Shown here: positions 34,101-43,094 of the stretch, one piece after another
Numbering within the stretch: the stretch's first letter is position 1
Layout of the letters: each line of letters starts with the position of its first letter
Source of the DNA: Yamagishiella unicocca
Lineage: Eukaryota > Chlorophyta > Chlorophyceae > Chlamydomonadales > Volvocaceae
Reading direction: 5' to 3'
NCBI GenBank assembly: GCA_003116995.1
Contig: BDSL01000014.1
Span: forward strand, 1,407,837-1,471,836
DNA length: 64,000 nucleotides
Translations under genes and position numbers: made by a program
The notes under the pieces: model-generated
Seen by the model: the letters and a program-made list of their open reading frames with translations, nothing else
Told to the model about the DNA's origin: nothing
Databases searched by the model: none

Positions 34101-35223
34101 CAAGCAACGCATGGGCACCCTTACGGAGCCATCGCATAGCCTCCTTACGACCGCAGCTCGTGACAGTGGGGCGCGCAGAAGAGCCCGAAGCGACGGAAGC
34201 AGAGGCAGCGAGCAAAGCAGCAGCGGCGAAATTCACGCACGGCGCAGCATCCGCAGCGGGTGGCCCCCCCTGAGCCGGCGACGCGAGCCAAGACACGCGA
34301 CACGGCGACCCACGGGCAGAGCGCAGCAACAACGAACGTGCAGCATAGTCCATAACAGCAAAGTGCTTTTGCAAAGTAGCAGAACCCAAGATGTACGAAG
34401 CGGCATCAGTCAGCTCGGCAAGCACGTACGGGTTAACAGTAAGGCGAAGGGAGCCCACAGAAAGGCGAAGCGTAACCTGGCCCAAGATAGCCTGCTTACC
34501 GCCGTCAGCGAGGTGAACGTGCGACCAGGAGCACGGCCGAATAGGCAAACCAAGGCGGTGGACGACGGGAGCACCGATGAAGTCGTGGCTGGCACCCGAG
34601 TCGAGCAAGGCAGTAAGGGCGAGGTTGACAGCAGTGACAGGGATCACAGGCAACGAACCACCTGTCGAAAGGGAAGAAGCAACTGCCAAAGAAGAGACAA
34701 AGGGCTCAGAAGACGGAGCGGAACAGGGCAGTGCGACGTCGTACCAAAGCTCGGCGGCATAAGGCAGGCCAGGCAGGGTAACGGTACGACCATCAACAGA
34801 CAAGCCAGCAAACAGAGACGTACCGGCAGCAAAGCGACGAAGACAACGCATACCTGAGAGGAGCGCGGCGCTGCGCGCGGCGACGTGAGCCGGAACCAAG
34901 AGGGCCAAGGCGGAGGCAGGTCGGCGACGCTTGCATGCACGGTAGTGAGAAAGCAATGAACGCAAGTGCGAAACGGTGGAGGGAACCGCCAGGATTGAGT
35001 GACCGCCAACATCAACGGAGGAGAAAGAACGACCGCGGGGCGCGAATAGGTTACAAGAAGAGTCGAAACCAGCGCAAACAGCGACGGCATCAAACGTGAA
35101 CGGGCGACCCACGGAAGTCTCCAACTCAGTTAATGCAGAAGGCAGCAGAGCCCGAACAGGGCGGCGAACAATCAAGTCAGGCGGTGGAGGCAACAACTCA
35201 GGCGAGGAACCCCCCGACAGCAC
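31144..35223 (-). CDS. Ty3/gypsy pol polyprotein: protease, RT, RNase H, integrase, chromodomain
   Basis: Uninterrupted 1,359-codon frame. Domains in order: aspartic protease (LLDSGASHDF, about residue 205); RT with FRTPFGHFEYTVLSFGL and catalytic YLDD; RNase H (LLTDASLHGSGAVL, TDHKPL); integrase zinc-binding H2C2 (HSDPLSGHPG ... CDTCQRNKP); the D,D-35-E core (LDYVVALPKT ... SDRGPQFGS ... ERMNRTLGDV); a GPY/F-like module (WIGPF); and a C-terminal chromodomain (YLVKWKNYSSEHNSWEP), which defines a chromovirus. The frame opens after a TAG about a dozen bases from the middle LTR. Its first codon is GTG and the first in-frame ATG comes only near residue 125. It is therefore normally expected to be expressed from a gag-pol unit, which here is split. 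Domains look intact. Confidence 0.9.
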   Translation of the reverse strand: MLSGGSSPELLPPPPDLIVRRPVRALLPSALTELETSVGRPFTFDAVAVCAGFDSSCNLFAPRGRSFSSVDVGGHSILAVPSTVSHLRSLLSHYRACKRRRPASALALLVPAHVAARSAALLSGMRCLRRFAAGTSLFAGLSVDGRTVTLPGLPYAAELWYDVALPCSAPSSEPFVSSLAVASSLSTGGSLPVIPVTAVNLALTALLDSGASHDFIGAPVVHRLGLPIRPCSWSHVHLADGGKQAILGQVTLRLSVGSLRLTVNPYVLAELTDAASYILGSATLQKHFAVMDYAARSLLLRSARGSPCRVSWLASPAQGGPPAADAAPCVNFAAAALLAASASVASGSSARPTVTSCGRKEAMRWLRKGAHALLVRPTVHLNAAAVPAETQDPAVASLLSEYADVFREIPGLPPVRPVDHTIPLTPGAQPVSRPMYRLSPLELDEVKRQVTDLLAKGMIRPSTSPYSAPILFVGKKDGSLRMCIDYRGLNAVTVKNRYPLPRVDDLLDKLRGSAYFSSIDLQQGYNQIRIADSDIPATAFRTPFGHFEYTVLSFGLVNAPATFQACMDRMLRPYIDKFVVCYLDDILIYSNTKEEHLHHLRMVLDVLRKHQLYAKLSKCHWVQEQVEYLGHVVSADGIRMDPRKVAAVRDWPVPSGVQELRKFLGLTNYFRKFVARYSIVAAPLTSLTRQNAFLSAAAWTPACQLAFDELKRAVAEDIVLSFPDYSAPFRVELLTDASLHGSGAVLLQNGRPVAFASKKFSSAERNYTTGEQELLAVVHALREWRCYLEGRSFVVKTDHKPLTYLQGVPTLNRRQARWMEFMARFNFTWEYLAGTLNIADALSRHPSLFSAVLSVVTRRQSAASELTVSGFTSRLIAAYATDPWFTDADNTSSLTCERGLWLRTTGDQRLVVVPNDDQLRHDILTRCHSDPLSGHPGVSRLVDLVRRTFWWSSLVRDAARFVERCDTCQRNKPLSGKPHGLLQPLPVPDAPWDSVSLDYVVALPKTEGGYDAVLVLVDRLTKMVHLVPTTTTVTAELTARAYFDNVVRLHGVPKSVVSDRGPQFGSKFWAALGDLVGTRVNLSTAYHPQTDGQTERMNRTLGDVLRNFAGLHPDTWDTHLAAAEFAMNNAVNRSTGQSPFFLNYGFHPATPVSRELDIPVPAAKAFVESFVTRLSEAKRCLEAAQQRTTAYYNLGKKDITFAAGDQVLLSTKNLRSLSGTRKLQPRWIGPFAVKRMVGNAAVELILPADLRIHPTFHVSLVRPYRAPMDTGPSDTEHPSAVEPPPITWAAAEPLFAVERVLDHRIRRPGKGRRRRSVHEYLVKWKNYSSEHNSWEPARNFTPDMKPVLDAFRSRERDVS

Positions 35224-35245
35224 CTGAGCAACCCCCTATTTCCAC

Positions 35246-35661
35246 TGTTGTACCACCAGTCCTTTAGAGGTGGTAGAGATAACTACCGGTTGGGCGAAGT
35301 GCCAAAGATAAGCCAGAGCGAAGGGCTCCGCTGGCGGGCGGTCGTACAGCACGACCGGCGAACCCGCTACAGTCAGCGTTAGGCGAAGACCGCTAAGTAT
35401 CAACCGATAGACAAGTAAGACGGAAGTCAAGGAGACTTCTACCAGTGACCAGTGTCACGGCGACGCAAAGGTGCGAAGCCCCGTGGGTCGACGTTCAGTA
35501 ACGTCGAAGCACAAGTAAGCTGCAGTTAAGTTAGTTACGGCCAGATAAGGCTCCGGTCGGCAAGAGTAAGTAAGGTTAAGTGAAGTAAGGATAAGTAAGA
35601 GGAAGTAAGCAGTGAGTAGGCAAGGGAGACTGACAGGCCTAACTGGTACCGTAATACAACA
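35246..35661 (-). repeat. Ty3 internal LTR, 416 bp
   Basis: Full-length LTR between gag and pol, with about six substitutions against the outer pair (for example CGCTAAG for CGCCAAG and GTCGAAGC for GTCGAACC). The flanks are TCCAC and ACTCG, so there is no target-site duplication. In element sense it is followed by GTGG, as is the 5' LTR, so it sits like a 5' LTR for the pol segment. Confidence 0.9.
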
Positions 35662-36448
35662 ACTCGAAGCGAATGGTAAGCGCATCGATAACGGACTGTA
35701 CGGTCAAGCGGGACGCGGGCTGGGAAAGAGACCACTCGTCGTACCACAGCTTCGCGATACCACGCAACGCTTGCGACATATACAGAAGGCAGGAAGACTC
35801 ATGGCGGCCCCAGGACACGACCGAAAAGAACAGTCGAACATCGCGAAGGAAGGACCGAACGCGGGCAGACGTCTTCTTAGAATCTAGCCGCTCATCTAGG
35901 TTAAGTACCGGCGGTGGAATACTAACCCGCGGAAGGTCACCCGAAGAAGGGCCGCCAGCCGAAGTGGCCTGATGACCGATGGACGCCGCAGCCAAAGTGG
36001 GCGGCGCGTGGGTCACAGAAGGCGGCACAGGCGGCATGTCGTCCGTCTGGGCAGCTGCGAGGTAAGGCGCGGCCAGTCCAGCGTTAGTCGCAACAACGGC
36101 ATGGGCGTGTGCAAAGTTCGACACCGGCGCGGCAAGGGGCGCAGGAGGTGCGGGAAACGGCACAAAAGGAAGCGCATGCGGTTGTTGATTAGCGGGGACA
36201 GGCTGAAACAAGACCGGCCCGAGCAAGTTAGCGCCAGCAAGTGCGGGCGGCAGACCGAGCGCCGGAGGGATCCCTACTCCAGCGTTAGCAATCCCGGCAA
36301 GTGGAGCAGCTACGGGATTCAGGACAGGAGCAGGGACATCGACAGGGGCAGCAAGAGGACCAACGGCAGCAGGCGCAGGGATGGCGACAGTTCGACCCAA
36401 GTGTCCCTGAGTGCGCCGGCCACTGCCGAGTGCGAAGAGGCGTTCCAT
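35639..36448 (-). pseudogene. Ty3 gag, truncated by the internal LTR
   Basis: ATG at 36448. The N-terminal half is Ala/Pro-rich. It is followed by a gag-type helical region (RVRSFLRDVRLFFSVVSWGR, then LLYMSQALRGIAKLWYDEWS). The frame enters the LTR at 35661 and stops seven codons later. The capsid C-terminus and any CCHC zinc knuckle are missing, as is the link to pol. The element is unlikely to make its own complete gag. Confidence 0.75.
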
Positions 36449-36738
36449 GCGTACCGGTGCTATAAGACAAAGTAGCCTGCGTACCGGCGTCGCGAGTGCG
36501 AGACGCCTCACCACCGGCTAGGAAGATCGACTCCTCTGCGAAGACAGCTAGTAAGTAGGCACAACGCGAAGGAAAGAACACGAATAAGCGTGAATCAGTC
36601 AAGCGCGCATACCCATAGTCAGATCGGGGTTTGCCAGGTGGATGTGGAGGTCCATCAGGTCGGACATCGAAGATGCGGAAGCGTTAGGAAGCGTTGGAGA
36701 GAGTTTGCGAGACGCCAGGAAGGCCGTCTCGATACCAC

Positions 36739-37154
36739 TGTTGTACCACCAGTCCTTTAGAGGTGGTAGAGATAACTACCGGTTGGGCGAAGTGCCAAAG
36801 ATAAGCCAGAGCGAAGGGCTCCGCTGGCGGGCGGTCGTACAGCACGACCGGCGAACCCGCTACAGTCAGCGTTAGGCGAAGACCGCCAAGTATCAACCGA
36901 TAGACAAGTAAGACGGAAGTCAAGGAGACTTCTACCAGTGACCAGTGTCACGGCGACGCAAAGGTGCGAAGCCCCGTGGGTCGACGTTCAGTAACGTCGA
37001 ACCACAAGTAAGCTGCAGTTAAGTTAGTTACGGCCAGATAAGACTCCGGTCGGCAAGAGTAAGTAAGGCTAAGTGAAGTAAGGATAAGTAGGAGGAAGTA
37101 AGCAGTGAGTAGGTAAGGGAGACTGACAGGCCTAACTGGTACCGTAATACAACA
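36739..37154 (-). repeat. Ty3 outer LTR (5' in element sense), 416 bp
   Basis: In element sense it is followed by GTGGTATCGAGACGGCC. TGGTATCGAGAC is a plausible primer-binding site resembling the complement of an initiator tRNA-Met 3' end, with mismatches. Followed on the plus strand by the GCACC target duplication. Confidence 0.9.
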
Positions 37155-37256
37155 GCACCGGTGGCAAAAACAAAACCGGTGGCACGCAGCGGCTGCGGCT
37201 ACGATTCGTGCGGTTTCGGATCCGCCGGCGATGTTGTACGATTGGAACGACGTGGC
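37155..37256 (+). pseudogene. Exon-like block, 3' part, after the Ty3 element
   Basis: Continues the frame cut at 30679, through a short copy-specific GGTGGCAAAAACAAAACC duplication, into HAAAAATIRAVSDPPAMLYD. Copy 2 reads HAAAAATIRVVSDPAAMLYD without interruption. Function unknown. Confidence 0.45.
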
Positions 37257-38950
37257 TGGGTTGTCGTTGCACGGGATGGCGTGGCCTTAGCGGCGGGCTG
37301 GGAGGGCGGGGCGGGTGAGCCGGCGGCGTGCAAGCGCTGCCTGGCGTGAGTGTTGCTGTGACGAACGGGCCCCGATCGGATCCGATGCAACACCCCGCGT
37401 ACCAGTGTTGCGTGACATGCCCCGCCTGCCATACCGCGTGGTTCCAGGCACTGTGAGGCTCGTATACACACCGCACCGTACCGCGTGCTCGATCAGCAAG
37501 CTAGTATCGCACATGGCTTGTCCGCGGCTGGTCTTCCGTCACCCCTGCTGCGGGTTGTAGTAGTACATACACGTTGATTGTGCGGGTTGTTGAGGATCAG
37601 CTGGTGTGTATTGGTCCCCCCCACCATCGAGGGTGACAAGTTTGCTGCTGGACGGTCCTTGCAAGGTATATAGTTATTTTTTCCCGTTTAGTTTTGGTAT
37701 CTGCCACTTCGAGTGTGGGTTTATGCTGATGCGGGAGGTGACTGCCTTGCTTGTAGTGGCACTCTCCTGTTTTCTCCGGTTGCGCTGCCGTTGAAACTTT
37801 GCCTGGGCTGCAGTTGGTGTGCTGCTTATAGGGAATCCATGCAAGCTGCTCCTCCCTGGGTGGCTCCTCCTCATTGCCGCTGTTTGTCCTCTCTCTGGGT
37901 TGGTCTGGGTTGGAAGGTTTTGGTGATTTATCGCATTTCAGGCTGGTAGGTCCTTTTTCCTTTGCCGCCTTCAGTGTCGGGCGGTGAGCACGATGGTTTT
38001 CCTTCAGCAGCTACTACTAGTATGAGGGAATCCATGGTTTATTTTGCATGTTGTGTTACGTAAAAGTCCTATATTGGTTAATAAAGTTGCTATCAGTACG
38101 ATCCTCGTCTTAATGCCTAGGGTAGGCGGTGATCGCCCAAAATATGACATCGAGTTTAAGCTGGGCCCTATCGCCATGCGACCCCAGTCCAACTCCTTGT
38201 AGGTGGGGATGGTTGTTTGGCTGCTGGCCGGCTGTTTGGCTGACCGATTGGCAGACTGAAGTGCCCCCTCATGGATTCAGTACCTGCTACATGAGCGCCA
38301 CTAACCGCTCAATGTCATGTGTTATAACTCGCCGCAACACGCTTGTTTGTCTCCCATTGGTACCTGACCACGGCGTAAAGCCGTCGCCTCCTGATTTCCC
38401 GTTTGGAGCTGACCCCAGCTAACGACGGCATTAAGCCGTCGCCCTTCAATTTCATAAATGAGAGCTGACGGCAGGATCAAGCGTCTCCTCCCCACTTCCG
38501 GATGGAGCTCACGATGGCATCGAGCTGTCCGGGCTGCCTACCTCGAGTCCCTGGGTCCAGAACGACCTGATAGACAGCTGCCGCACAGCTGCCAGCACAG
38601 CGCTACCGTCTTCCCTCTCCAAGGGGCCTGACGCAACCCGATCGACAATCGCACAGACTAAGCCGCAATGACGCACGACCGAAAACTGCATGCGCCGCCG
38701 GCGATGGGTTTCGGAGGCCAAACTCAGCTCAGCCACCCGCACGCGTTTGGTCACGCACTGGCCGCCACACGCAGCCACAAGCTCGCGGTCCAGGCACAGG
38801 TTAGGAATGGCACACTGCAGTCCGGCAGAGCCAGACCGAGCAAGCGCGAGCGCCTCACCTTGCCACGTGCCATATCACCCGCCGCTCCGGGAGCTGCTCC
38901 GAGCTGTTTCCAGTCGTGGCCGGTATTTAGAACCGGCCACGGGATCAACA
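37257..38950. other. Segment missing from duplication copy 2, no gene recognised
   Basis: About 1.7 kb between GATTGGAACG and ACGCTGTGCCTGACCC, which are adjacent in copy 2. It is lower in GC in the middle. A minus-strand frame at 38509-38778 (FSVVRHCGLVCAIVDRVASG) has no recognised family. Confidence 0.5.
38369..38480 (+). repeat. Short hairpin-bearing tandem units (about 54 bp)
   Basis: Two clear and one degenerate unit. Each unit contains a small palindrome (ACGGC-GTAAA-GCCGT at 38370-38384; CGACGGC-ATTAA-GCCGTCG at 38423-38441) followed by a GGAGCTGAC-type end. Function unknown. Confidence 0.6.
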
Positions 38951-39097
38951 ACGCTGTGCCTGACCCGCAGCCCCCATTCACACAAAACCACTTGCCCCAC
39001 CGCACCCCATCACAAGGCGCCTACCGGTCCCCTGGCCCGACACCGAAACACCCCTCAGGACTTCGGTACAGCAATACCTCCGAGTGCTGTCGCGGCC

Positions 39098-40600
39098 GAT
39101 CACGAAGCACGCTGCCGCATTGTTGCCCAGGCGGAAGGCGCCGCCGCCTGAAGCACGCTGCCGCATTGTTGCCCAGGCGGAAGGCGCCGCCGCCTGAAGC
39201 ACGTTGCCGCATTGTAGCCCAGGCGGAAGGCCCCGCCGCCTTAAGCACGCCGCCGCATTGTTGCCCAGGCGGCGAAAGGCGCCGCCGCCTGAAGCACGCT
39301 GCCGCATTGTTGCCCAGGCGGAAGGCGCCGCCGCCTGAAGCACGTTGCCGCATTGTAGCCCAGGCGGAAGGCCCCGCCGCCTTAAGCACGCCGCCGCATT
39401 GTTGCCCAGGCGGCGAAAGGCGCCGCCGCCTGAAGCACGCCGACGCATTGTTGCCCAGGCGGCGATAGGCGCCGCCGCCTGAAGCATACTGCCGCATTGT
39501 TGACCAGGCGGAAGGCGCCACCGCCTGAAGCACGCTGCCGCATTGTTGCCCAGGCGGCGAAAGGCGCCGCCGCCTGAAGCACGCCGCCGCATTGTTGCCC
39601 AGGCGGCGAAAGGCGCCGCCGCCTGAAGCATACTGCCGCATTGTTGACCAGGCGGAAGGCGCCACCGCCTGAAGCACGCTGCCGCATTGTTGCCCAGGCG
39701 GCGAAAGGCGCCGCCGCCTGAAGCACGCCGCCGCATTGTTGCCCAGGCGGCGAAAGGCCCCGCCACCTGAAGCACGCTGCCGCATTGTTGCCCAGGCGGA
39801 AGGCGCCGCCGCCTGAAGCACGCTGCCGCATTGTAGCCCAGGCGGAAGGCCCCCCCGCCTTAAGCACGCCGCCGCATTGTTGCCCAGGCGGCGAAAGGCG
39901 CCGCCGCCTGAAGCACGCCGACGCATTGTTGCCCAGGCGGCGATAGGCGCCGCCGCCTTAAGCACGCTGCCGCATTGTTGCCCAGGCGGAAGGCGCCGCC
40001 GCCTGAAGCACGTTGCCGTATTGTAGCCCAGGCGGAAGGCCCCGCCGCCTTAAGCACGCCGCCGCATTGTTGCCCAGGTGGCGAAAGGCGCCGCCGCCTG
40101 AAGCACGCCGACGCATTGTTGCCCAGGCGGCGATAGGCGCCGCCGCCTGAAGCATACTGCCGCATTGTTGACCAGGCGGAAGGCGCCACCGCCTGAAGCA
40201 CGCTGCCGCATTGTTGCCCAGGCGGCGAAAGGCGCCGCCGCCTGAAGCACGCCGCCGCATTGTTGCCCAGGCGGCGAAAGGCCCCGCCGCCTGAAGCACG
40301 CTGCCGCATTGTTGCCCAGGCGAAAGGCGCCGCCGCCTCAAGCACGCTGCCGCATTGTTGCCCAGGCGGAAGGCGCCACCGCCTGAAGCACGCTGCCGCA
40401 TTGTTGCCCAGGCGGCGAAAGGCGCCGCCGCCTGAAGCACGCCGCCGCATTGTTGCTTTGGCGGCGAAAGGCGCCGCCGCCTGAAGCACGCCGCCGTGTT
40501 GTTGACCCGACGGAAGGCGCCGCCGCCTGAAGCACGCTGCCGCATTGATGCCCAGGCGGAAGGCGCCGCCGCCTTAAGCACGCTGCCGCATTGTTGCCCA
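39098..40600 (+). repeat. 46-49-bp minisatellite array 1, about 31 units
   Basis: The unit is of the form GAAGCACGCTGCCGCATTGT followed by TGCCCAGGCGG(CGA)AAGGCGCCGCCGCCT, in 46-nt and 49-nt variants that differ by three nucleotides. Each longer unit has an internal hairpin, AGGCGGCG ... CGCCGCCT. Neighbouring units share private variants (for example CATACTGCC with GTTGACCAGG), pointing to block duplication. Overlapping repeat-driven frames on both strands are not genes. Confidence 0.95.
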
Positions 40601-40604
40601 GCTG

Positions 40605-40735
40605 GGCGGCTCGGGCGACGGCTGCTCGGGCGACGGCAGCTGCGGCGAGGGCGGTGCCGGGCTGGGCAGCTCGAGCGACGGCGGCTGCGGCGAGGGCGGC
40701 GCCGGGCTGGGCGGCTCGGGCGACAGCACCGGCAT
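40605..40735 (-). repeat. PPSP-coding repeat fragment
   Basis: The minus strand reads [16 protein letters not shown] repeats for about 40 codons and abuts minisatellite array 1. The same motif family is far longer at 43095-44235. It is either a detached piece of the hydroxyproline-rich gene or independently amplified sequence. Confidence 0.65.
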
Positions 40736-42235
40736 GTTCGCTCAGTCCTGACGTAAGCCAACGATGACTTCTGCTGGCTGGTCTACAGGTAGGGCCGCCA
40801 GGCAGCCGCCGGATGACCCGACACGGCAGTTAACTAGCTAGGTAACGGCGGGCACAGCGGGCGGTCTGGATGGGTACATGGGTTGGGTTGCCCGCAAGGG
40901 GTATTAGTTCGTGCTGTCGTACGTGACAGCTGCCATCGTACCACACGTGACTGCTGTATGTTGCGGGCGGAGGCGTCGATGGTGGAGGTCTGGTGCACGT
41001 CTGTCCTGCGGCGGTGATATCGGCAAGATGATGGCCGCGGCAACTATATACGCTGGCGGTTGCAGCTGCTTGCTTGCCGCCACCGATCGGCGCTGTGGAC
41101 GGAGCGAGCTCCCTTGCTGGGCCTACCTGTGGGACGCCAATAGGGACGACACCGCCATCGCATCATCATACTGAAATCACGCACGTGTGTAAGCGCCATA
41201 CGAATAATACCAAACAATGATGCATTATTCGCCGGGCAAGACCCTGTCTTGTTATTATATGGCGGCGGTGTGGTGGCCGGGCAGAGGCGGGTCATCGCGT
41301 GTATGCCCAGGCATGCAAGTGTTACACACACGTGTAAGCGACAAGTCAGCCAGCAGCCCCATCTCCCGCGCTTGAGCAAGTAATCCCGTCCTGCCTACGT
41401 ACGCTCTCAACGAACAGCCTGCTGCCTGTCTGCAGCACCGGCACACATCCAGCCCCCAGGTAGGACACGCACCTGGCGGCGTACGCCTGTATGCATGGTA
41501 GATGCAGGGTCACCGGCGAGCCGATGGGCCGGTTCACTCCCAAGATGGATTCACACAAGGTAGGAAGTAGTGGGCCGGCGAAGTCGTCCCCTCCAGCCAT
41601 TGCAGGCGTCGATCGTCTCATCAGTCAGGGGAGCAGCTGTACGTAGGGCTCGCGTGATGTGGGGCGGGCGGTCTCGGGCGACGAAGGACGATGTAGGGCA
41701 GGAGGGCGGGGGCGTGTGGCAGCAGTAAACGACAGTGGCGGATTATCTGGGAGGCAAATGAGCTACGAGGCGGGCAGGGTAAATGACGGCGACATGGACG
41801 GCATCGGACCGAGCGAGGATGTGCAGGACGACGGGCGGGGCAAGGCACCTGCTGCACCGAAGGCTGGAAAGATTGAACGAGCTGCTGGCGGCTGATGAAG
41901 GCTGGCTGCAATTGTACGGCTGGCTGAACACTGTGGGGCTGGCTGGGCGGTGCGGCAGATACCTTGCCCCACCCGATCGATCCTTCACAGCAACCGCGAG
42001 TCCGAGCGCGCTCTGTGAACATGGAAACGTGTGCGACATGCATAACACGTACGGACGCAACATCCTGCTTGACACTCCCAAACCCGCCTGATTATGATCG
42101 GCTGCCCTCGGTTCCCCACCCCGACCTTGCCGCTGACGTCACCTGGACTGCCCTTACCGGTACTCGTCATGCGCACCAAACTGCAATTGATCACCAGGAG
42201 CAGTCCAGCAGGATGCTCATCCAATCGATGGGGAG
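40736..42235. other. No gene recognised
   Basis: Mixed-composition DNA with short overlapping frames. None has a recognisable domain or consistent splice signals. Confidence 0.45.
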
Positions 42236-42590
42236 CGATGCAGGTGATGGAGGCGGAGGTGGCGGCGGGGAGGCCGGGAGGCATGAAGGAGGCGGAGGCG
42301 GACGCGGGGATGCCGGCGGGAGGCATGAAGGAGGCGGAGGCGGTGGCGGGGATGCCGGGAGGCATGAAGGAGGCGGAGATGGCGGCGGGGATGCCGGGGG
42401 GCATAAAGGAGGCGGAGGCGGCGGCGGGGATGCCGGGAGGAGGCGGAGGTGGTGGCGGGGAGGCCGGGAGGTATGAAGCGGGCGGAGGCGGCGACGGGGA
42501 TGCCGGCGGGAGGCATGAAGGAGGCGGAGGTGGTGGGCGGGAGGCCGGAAGGCGGCGGAGGCGGTGGCGTGGAGGCCGGGAAGGGTGAGA
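42236..42590 (+). repeat. GGA-rich tandem repeats
   Basis: Degenerate units of about 36-45 bp around GGCATGAAGGAGGCGGAGG and GCGGGGATGCCGG. The array is strongly purine-rich on the plus strand. Confidence 0.85.
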
Positions 42591-42627
42591 GCGATGCATG
42601 GGTGCGCGTCTGAGGTACGGGGCGGTG

Positions 42628-43090
42628 GCAAAAGGCGCCGCCGCCTGAAGCACGCTGCCGCATTGTTGCCCAGGCGGAAGGCCCCGCCGCCTGAAGCACG
42701 CCAACGCATTGTTGCCTAGGCGGCGAAAAGCGCCGACGTCTTAAGCACGCTGCCGCATTGTTGCCCAGGCGGAAGGCGCCGCCGCCTGAACCACGCGGCC
42801 GCATTGTAGCCCAGGCGGAAGGCCCCGCCGCCTGAAGCACGCCAACGCATTGTTGCCTAGGCGGCGAAAGGCGCCGCCGCCTTAAGCACGCTGCCGTATT
42901 GTTGCCCAGGCGGAAGGCGCCACCGCCTGAAGCACGCTGCCGCATTGTTGCCCAGCAGGTGAAAGGCGCCGCCGCCTGAAGCACGCCGCCGCATTGTTGC
43001 TTTGGCGGCGAAAGGCGCCGCCGCCTGAAGCATGCCGCCGTGTTGTTGACTCGACGGAAGGCGCCGCCGCCTGAAGCACGCTGCCGCATT
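42628..43090 (+). repeat. 46-49-bp minisatellite array 2, about 10 units
   Basis: Same unit family as 39098-40600 with more divergence (CCAACGCATTGTTGCCTAGG variants, GCGGCCGC). It directly abuts the PPSP-coding repeats, as array 1 abuts the fragment at 40605-40735. The two arrays probably derive from one minisatellite-plus-PPSP block. Confidence 0.9.
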
Positions 43091-43094
43091 GATG

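Larger units (their letters stand above)
30680..37154 (-). mobile_element. Ty3/gypsy chromovirus insertion with three LTRs, 6,475 bp
   Basis: Element orientation is minus. Order in its own sense: LTR (37154-36739), truncated gag (36448 to about 35662), LTR (35661-35246), pol (35223-31144), polypurine tract, LTR (31095-30680). Each LTR is 416 bp, beginning TGTTGT and ending ACAACA on either strand. The outer ends are flanked by the 5-bp duplication GCACC (30675-30679 and 37155-37159). By eye the two outer LTRs are identical, while the middle one differs at about six positions. The middle LTR has no matching flanking duplication. This suggests the three-LTR structure moved as a single unit. Confidence 0.9.
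22815..39030 (+). repeat. Segmental duplication, copy 1 (carries the Ty3 insertion)
   Basis: Near-identical to 55589-62995 in the same orientation and order: gene fragment, minisatellite, copia derivative, a 0.75-kb flank, an exon-like block, then a segment reaching CAAGGCGCCTACCGG (about 39020 versus 62990). Compared with copy 2 it lacks about 540 bp (the counterpart of 56142-56680). It has a longer minisatellite and contains 30213-30604 and about 37256-38950, which copy 2 lacks. It also carries the 6,475-bp Ty3 element. Local identity by eye is mostly above 95 percent. Confidence 0.9.

Noticed and set aside
32689..34857. 722-codon open frame antisense to Ty3 pol
   Set aside because: A stop-free antisense frame is expected from the biased codon use of pol. 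It has no recognisable domain and ends within pol.
39098..40600. Possible CRISPR array
   Set aside because: The units are contiguous without unique spacers, in a eukaryotic genome with no cas genes. It is a minisatellite.
39021..40761. Long minus-strand frames (up to 314 aa)
   Set aside because: Made entirely of the 46-49-bp minisatellite with frame changes between units. Not a protein gene.
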